Source of the DNA: Microbaculum marinum
GTDB lineage: Bacteria; Pseudomonadota; Alphaproteobacteria; Rhizobiales; Tepidamorphaceae
Strand: one strand, 5' to 3'
NCBI RefSeq assembly: GCF_042646165.1
Contig: NZ_JBHRTC010000021.1
DNA: 64,000 nucleotides
Position numbers and translations under genes: made by a program. The notes under the pieces were generated by a model, which made no database searches, was not told the DNA's origin, and saw only the letters and a list, made by a program, of their open reading frames with translations. This document shows positions 61,966-64,000 of the stretch, piece after piece. Position 1 is the first letter of the stretch; every line of letters starts with the position of its first letter.

Positions 61966-63771
61966 ATGCACCCGACCGTCACGGCCGTCACCGACCGTAT
62001 CCGAAGCCGGTCCCGCGAACGGCGCCGCGCCTACATGGATCGCTGCCGCCGCGCCATCGACGCCGGACCGGCACGCGCCCACCTGTCCTGCGGCAATCTC
62101 GCCCACGTCACCGCCGCCAGCGGCGCCGACAAGGCGCAGATTGCTGAGGGCCGCGGCGGCAACGTCGCGATCGTCACCGCCTACAACGACATGCTCTCCG
62201 CGCATCAGCCGTTCGAGAGATTTCCCGACCTGATCCGGCAGGCCGCCCGCGCCGCCGGCGGCACCGCCCAGGTGGCCGGCGGCGTGCCTGCGATGTGCGA
62301 CGGCGTCACCCAGGGCCAGCCCGGCATGGAACTCAGCCTGTTCTCGCGCGACGTCATCGCGCTCGCCGCCGGCGTTTCGCTCAGCCACAATTGCTACGAT
62401 GCGGCGATCTTCCTCGGCGTCTGCGACAAGATCGTGCCCGGGCTCGTCATCGCGGCGGCGACCTTCGGGCACCTGCCGGCGATCTTCGCGCCCGCCGGTC
62501 CGATGACCTCAGGGCTGCCGAACGACGAAAAGTCGAGGATCCGGCAGAAATACGCGGCCGGCGAGATCGGCCGCGACGAACTGCTGCGCGCCGAGATGGC
62601 CTCCTACCACGGACCCGGCACCTGCACCTTCTACGGCACCGCCAACACCAACCAGATGCTGATGGAGTTCATGGGCCTGCACCTGCCCGGCGCGAGCTTC
62701 GTCAATCCGAACACCCCGCTGCGCGACGCCTTGACCGCCGAAGCCGCACGACGGGCGCTGGCGATCACGGCGAAGGGCAACGAGTTCACGCCGGCTTGCG
62801 AGGTGCTGGACGAGCGCGCCTTCGTCAACGGCATGGTCGGGCTCAACGCGACCGGCGGATCGACCAACCTCGTCCTGCATCTCGTCGCGATGGCGCGCGC
62901 CGCCGGCATCGAGATCGACTGGCAGGACATGGAGGAGATTTCCGAGGTCACGCCGCTGATGGCGCGGGTCTATCCGAACGGTCTCGCCGACGTGAACCAT
63001 TTCCACGCCGCCGGCGGGCTCGGTTTCATGATCGGCGAACTGCTCGACGCCGGCCTGCTTCACGAGGACGTCAGCACCATCGCCGGCCCGGGTCTGAGGC
63101 GCTACACCGAGGAGCCGATGCTGGAAAACGACGCGCTGGTCTGGCGCGGCGGCGCCGCCGGGAGCGGCAGCGAGAACATTCTGCGCCCTGCGTCCAGCCC
63201 CTTCCAGCCGACCGGCGGACTGCGCCTGCTAGGCGGCAATCTCGGCCGCGCGGTGATCAAGGTGTCCGCCGTCAAGCCCGAGCATCGTGTCGTCGAGGCG
63301 CCGGTGCGGGTGTTCCACGATCAGGAGTCGGTGAAGGAGGCGTTCAGGGCGGGCGAACTGGATCGCGACGTGATCGTCGTCGTGCGCTTCCAGGGGCCGA
63401 AGGCGAACGGCATGCCGGAACTGCATTCGCTGACGCCGTCGCTCGGTGTCGCGCTCGACCGCGGCCACCGGATCGCGCTGGTGACCGACGGCCGCATGTC
63501 GGGCGCCTCCGGCAAGGTGCCGGCGGCGATCCACCTCAGCCCGGAGGCCGCAGACGGAGGACCGATCGCGCGGCTCCGCGACGGCGACGTCATACGACTG
63601 GACGCGCAGGCGGGTATCCTCGAAGCGAAGGTCGACGCGGCGGAGTTCGCAGCGCGCGAGCCGGCGCGACCGGATCTGTCCGCCAGCCACGAAGGCATCG
63701 GCCGCGAGCTGTTTGCCGCGTTCCGGGCCGCCGTCGGCCCCGCCGAAACCGGCGCCGCCGTGGTCGTCTGA
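61966..63771 (+). CDS. edd: phosphogluconate dehydratase
   Basis: [4Fe-4S] dehydratase converting 6-phosphogluconate to 2-keto-3-deoxy-6-phosphogluconate. 601 residues, the normal Edd length. VTAYNDMLSAHQPFERFPD, GVPAMCDGVTQGQPGMELSLFSRD, HNCYDAAIFLGVCDKIVPG (cluster cysteines), and GTANTNQMLMEFMGLHLPG are IlvD/Edd family motifs; the last also carries the CTFYGTANTNQ element. GGAGG lies 6 bases before the ATG, 18 bases after pgl. The aldolase gene (eda) is not in the window. Confidence 0.97.
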   Translation: MHPTVTAVTDRIRSRSRERRRAYMDRCRRAIDAGPARAHLSCGNLAHVTAASGADKAQIAEGRGGNVAIVTAYNDMLSAHQPFERFPDLIRQAARAAGGTAQVAGGVPAMCDGVTQGQPGMELSLFSRDVIALAAGVSLSHNCYDAAIFLGVCDKIVPGLVIAAATFGHLPAIFAPAGPMTSGLPNDEKSRIRQKYAAGEIGRDELLRAEMASYHGPGTCTFYGTANTNQMLMEFMGLHLPGASFVNPNTPLRDALTAEAARRALAITAKGNEFTPACEVLDERAFVNGMVGLNATGGSTNLVLHLVAMARAAGIEIDWQDMEEISEVTPLMARVYPNGLADVNHFHAAGGLGFMIGELLDAGLLHEDVSTIAGPGLRRYTEEPMLENDALVWRGGAAGSGSENILRPASSPFQPTGGLRLLGGNLGRAVIKVSAVKPEHRVVEAPVRVFHDQESVKEAFRAGELDRDVIVVVRFQGPKANGMPELHSLTPSLGVALDRGHRIALVTDGRMSGASGKVPAAIHLSPEAADGGPIARLRDGDVIRLDAQAGILEAKVDAAEFAAREPARPDLSASHEGIGRELFAAFRAAVGPAETGAAVVV

Positions 63772-63792
63772 CGGAAGACCGCAGCGATTGCC

Positions 63793-64000
63793 TCAGAAGG
63801 GCAGGCGCCAGGCTTCCGGATGGAACCGGTACGCGTCTCCCTCCTTCGACACGTGGCCGAAGCCCGGGAAATGCATGTGCATGCCGGTGACGAGGAACTG
63901 CTCCTGCGCCGCCATCTCGAGAATGCGCCGCCTCGTCGCCGCCGCGGCGTCGGGATCGGTGTCCGGCACCATGGTGATCTCGGGCCGTGCGAACTGGACC
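63793..64000 (-). CDS. MBL-fold metallo-hydrolase, C-terminal end (runs off window)
   Basis: Only the last 69 codons are present. They end ...TGMHMHFPGFGHVSKEGDAYRFHPEAWRLPF, the C-terminus of an exported or cytoplasmic MBL-fold hydrolase family in which GMHxHFPGFG contributes a metal-binding histidine. The reading frame stays open to base 64000. It converges with edd, the stops being 22 bases apart. Function cannot be judged from this fragment. Confidence 0.7.
   Translation of the reverse strand, partial: VQFARPEITMVPDTDPDAAAATRRRILEMAAQEQFLVTGMHMHFPGFGHVSKEGDAYRFHPEAWRLPF

Overview
The window is GC-rich (roughly two thirds G+C by eye) and densely coded. It looks like a chromosomal segment of an alphaproteobacterium, most likely of the order Hyphomicrobiales (Rhizobiales). 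The reasons are the gor/rpiA/gph neighbourhood, a DUF2336 protein, a PleC/PdhS-like histidine kinase, a TIGR02281-type aspartic protease, DUF971 and PAS_5 proteins, two promoters of the alphaproteobacterial EcfG general-stress type, and a zwf-pgl-edd Entner-Doudoroff cluster. The assignment is an inference from gene content. I saw no insertion sequence, prophage, CRISPR array or rRNA operon. There is one tRNA gene, tRNA-Val(CAC).

Layout. 1-9.4 kb: 5' part of glutathione reductase, rpiA, a secreted glycerophosphodiester phosphodiesterase, a GabD-type dehydrogenase, a DUF2336 protein, a proline-rich membrane protein, phosphoglycolate phosphatase, tRNA-Val and a beta-lactamase-fold serine hydrolase. 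9.4-15 kb: an aldehyde dehydrogenase, then the overlapping trio otsB / GH15 / otsA for trehalose. 15-20 kb: L,D-transpeptidase, DUF971 and DUF3144 proteins, moaA and two exporters. 20-25 kb: asnB divergent from an MBOAT/SGNH acyltransferase pair. 25-32.5 kb: GST / MBL / uracil-DNA glycosylase operon, a nuclease, a histidine kinase, an aspartic protease, and PAS, AraC and MerR regulators. 32.5-35.2 kb: dusA and two stress-type genes (DUF892, PRC-barrel). 35.4-40.3 kb: a three-gene 2-oxoacid oxidoreductase with its own flavin/iron-sulfur electron-transfer subunit.

40.8-47.6 kb is a catabolic island: a GntR regulator with two DNA-binding domains, two SDRs, an Ldh-type dehydrogenase and a DctPQM TRAP transporter. 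47.6-49.7 kb is a large-subunit catalase behind an EcfG-type promoter. 49.9-59.5 kb is a second island: LacI-family regulator, two SDRs, two metallo-beta-lactamase-fold lactonase-like proteins, one unknown protein and a ribose-class ABC importer. Four near-identical palindromes (TGATACCGGTATCA type), one in front of each transcription unit, tie it together; I read this as a local LacI regulon for import, oxidation and lactone hydrolysis of an unidentified sugar or polyol. 59.8-63.8 kb is zwf-pgl-edd, followed by the 3' end of an MBL hydrolase cut by the window edge.

Translational coupling by 4-nt stop/start overlaps is common here (otsB/GH15/otsA, GST/MBL/UDG, SDR/Ldh/DctP, DMT/MFS, ABC ATPase/permease, zwf/pgl). 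Several genes appear to start with TTG or GTG; I chose starts from Shine-Dalgarno position and say so where it mattered.
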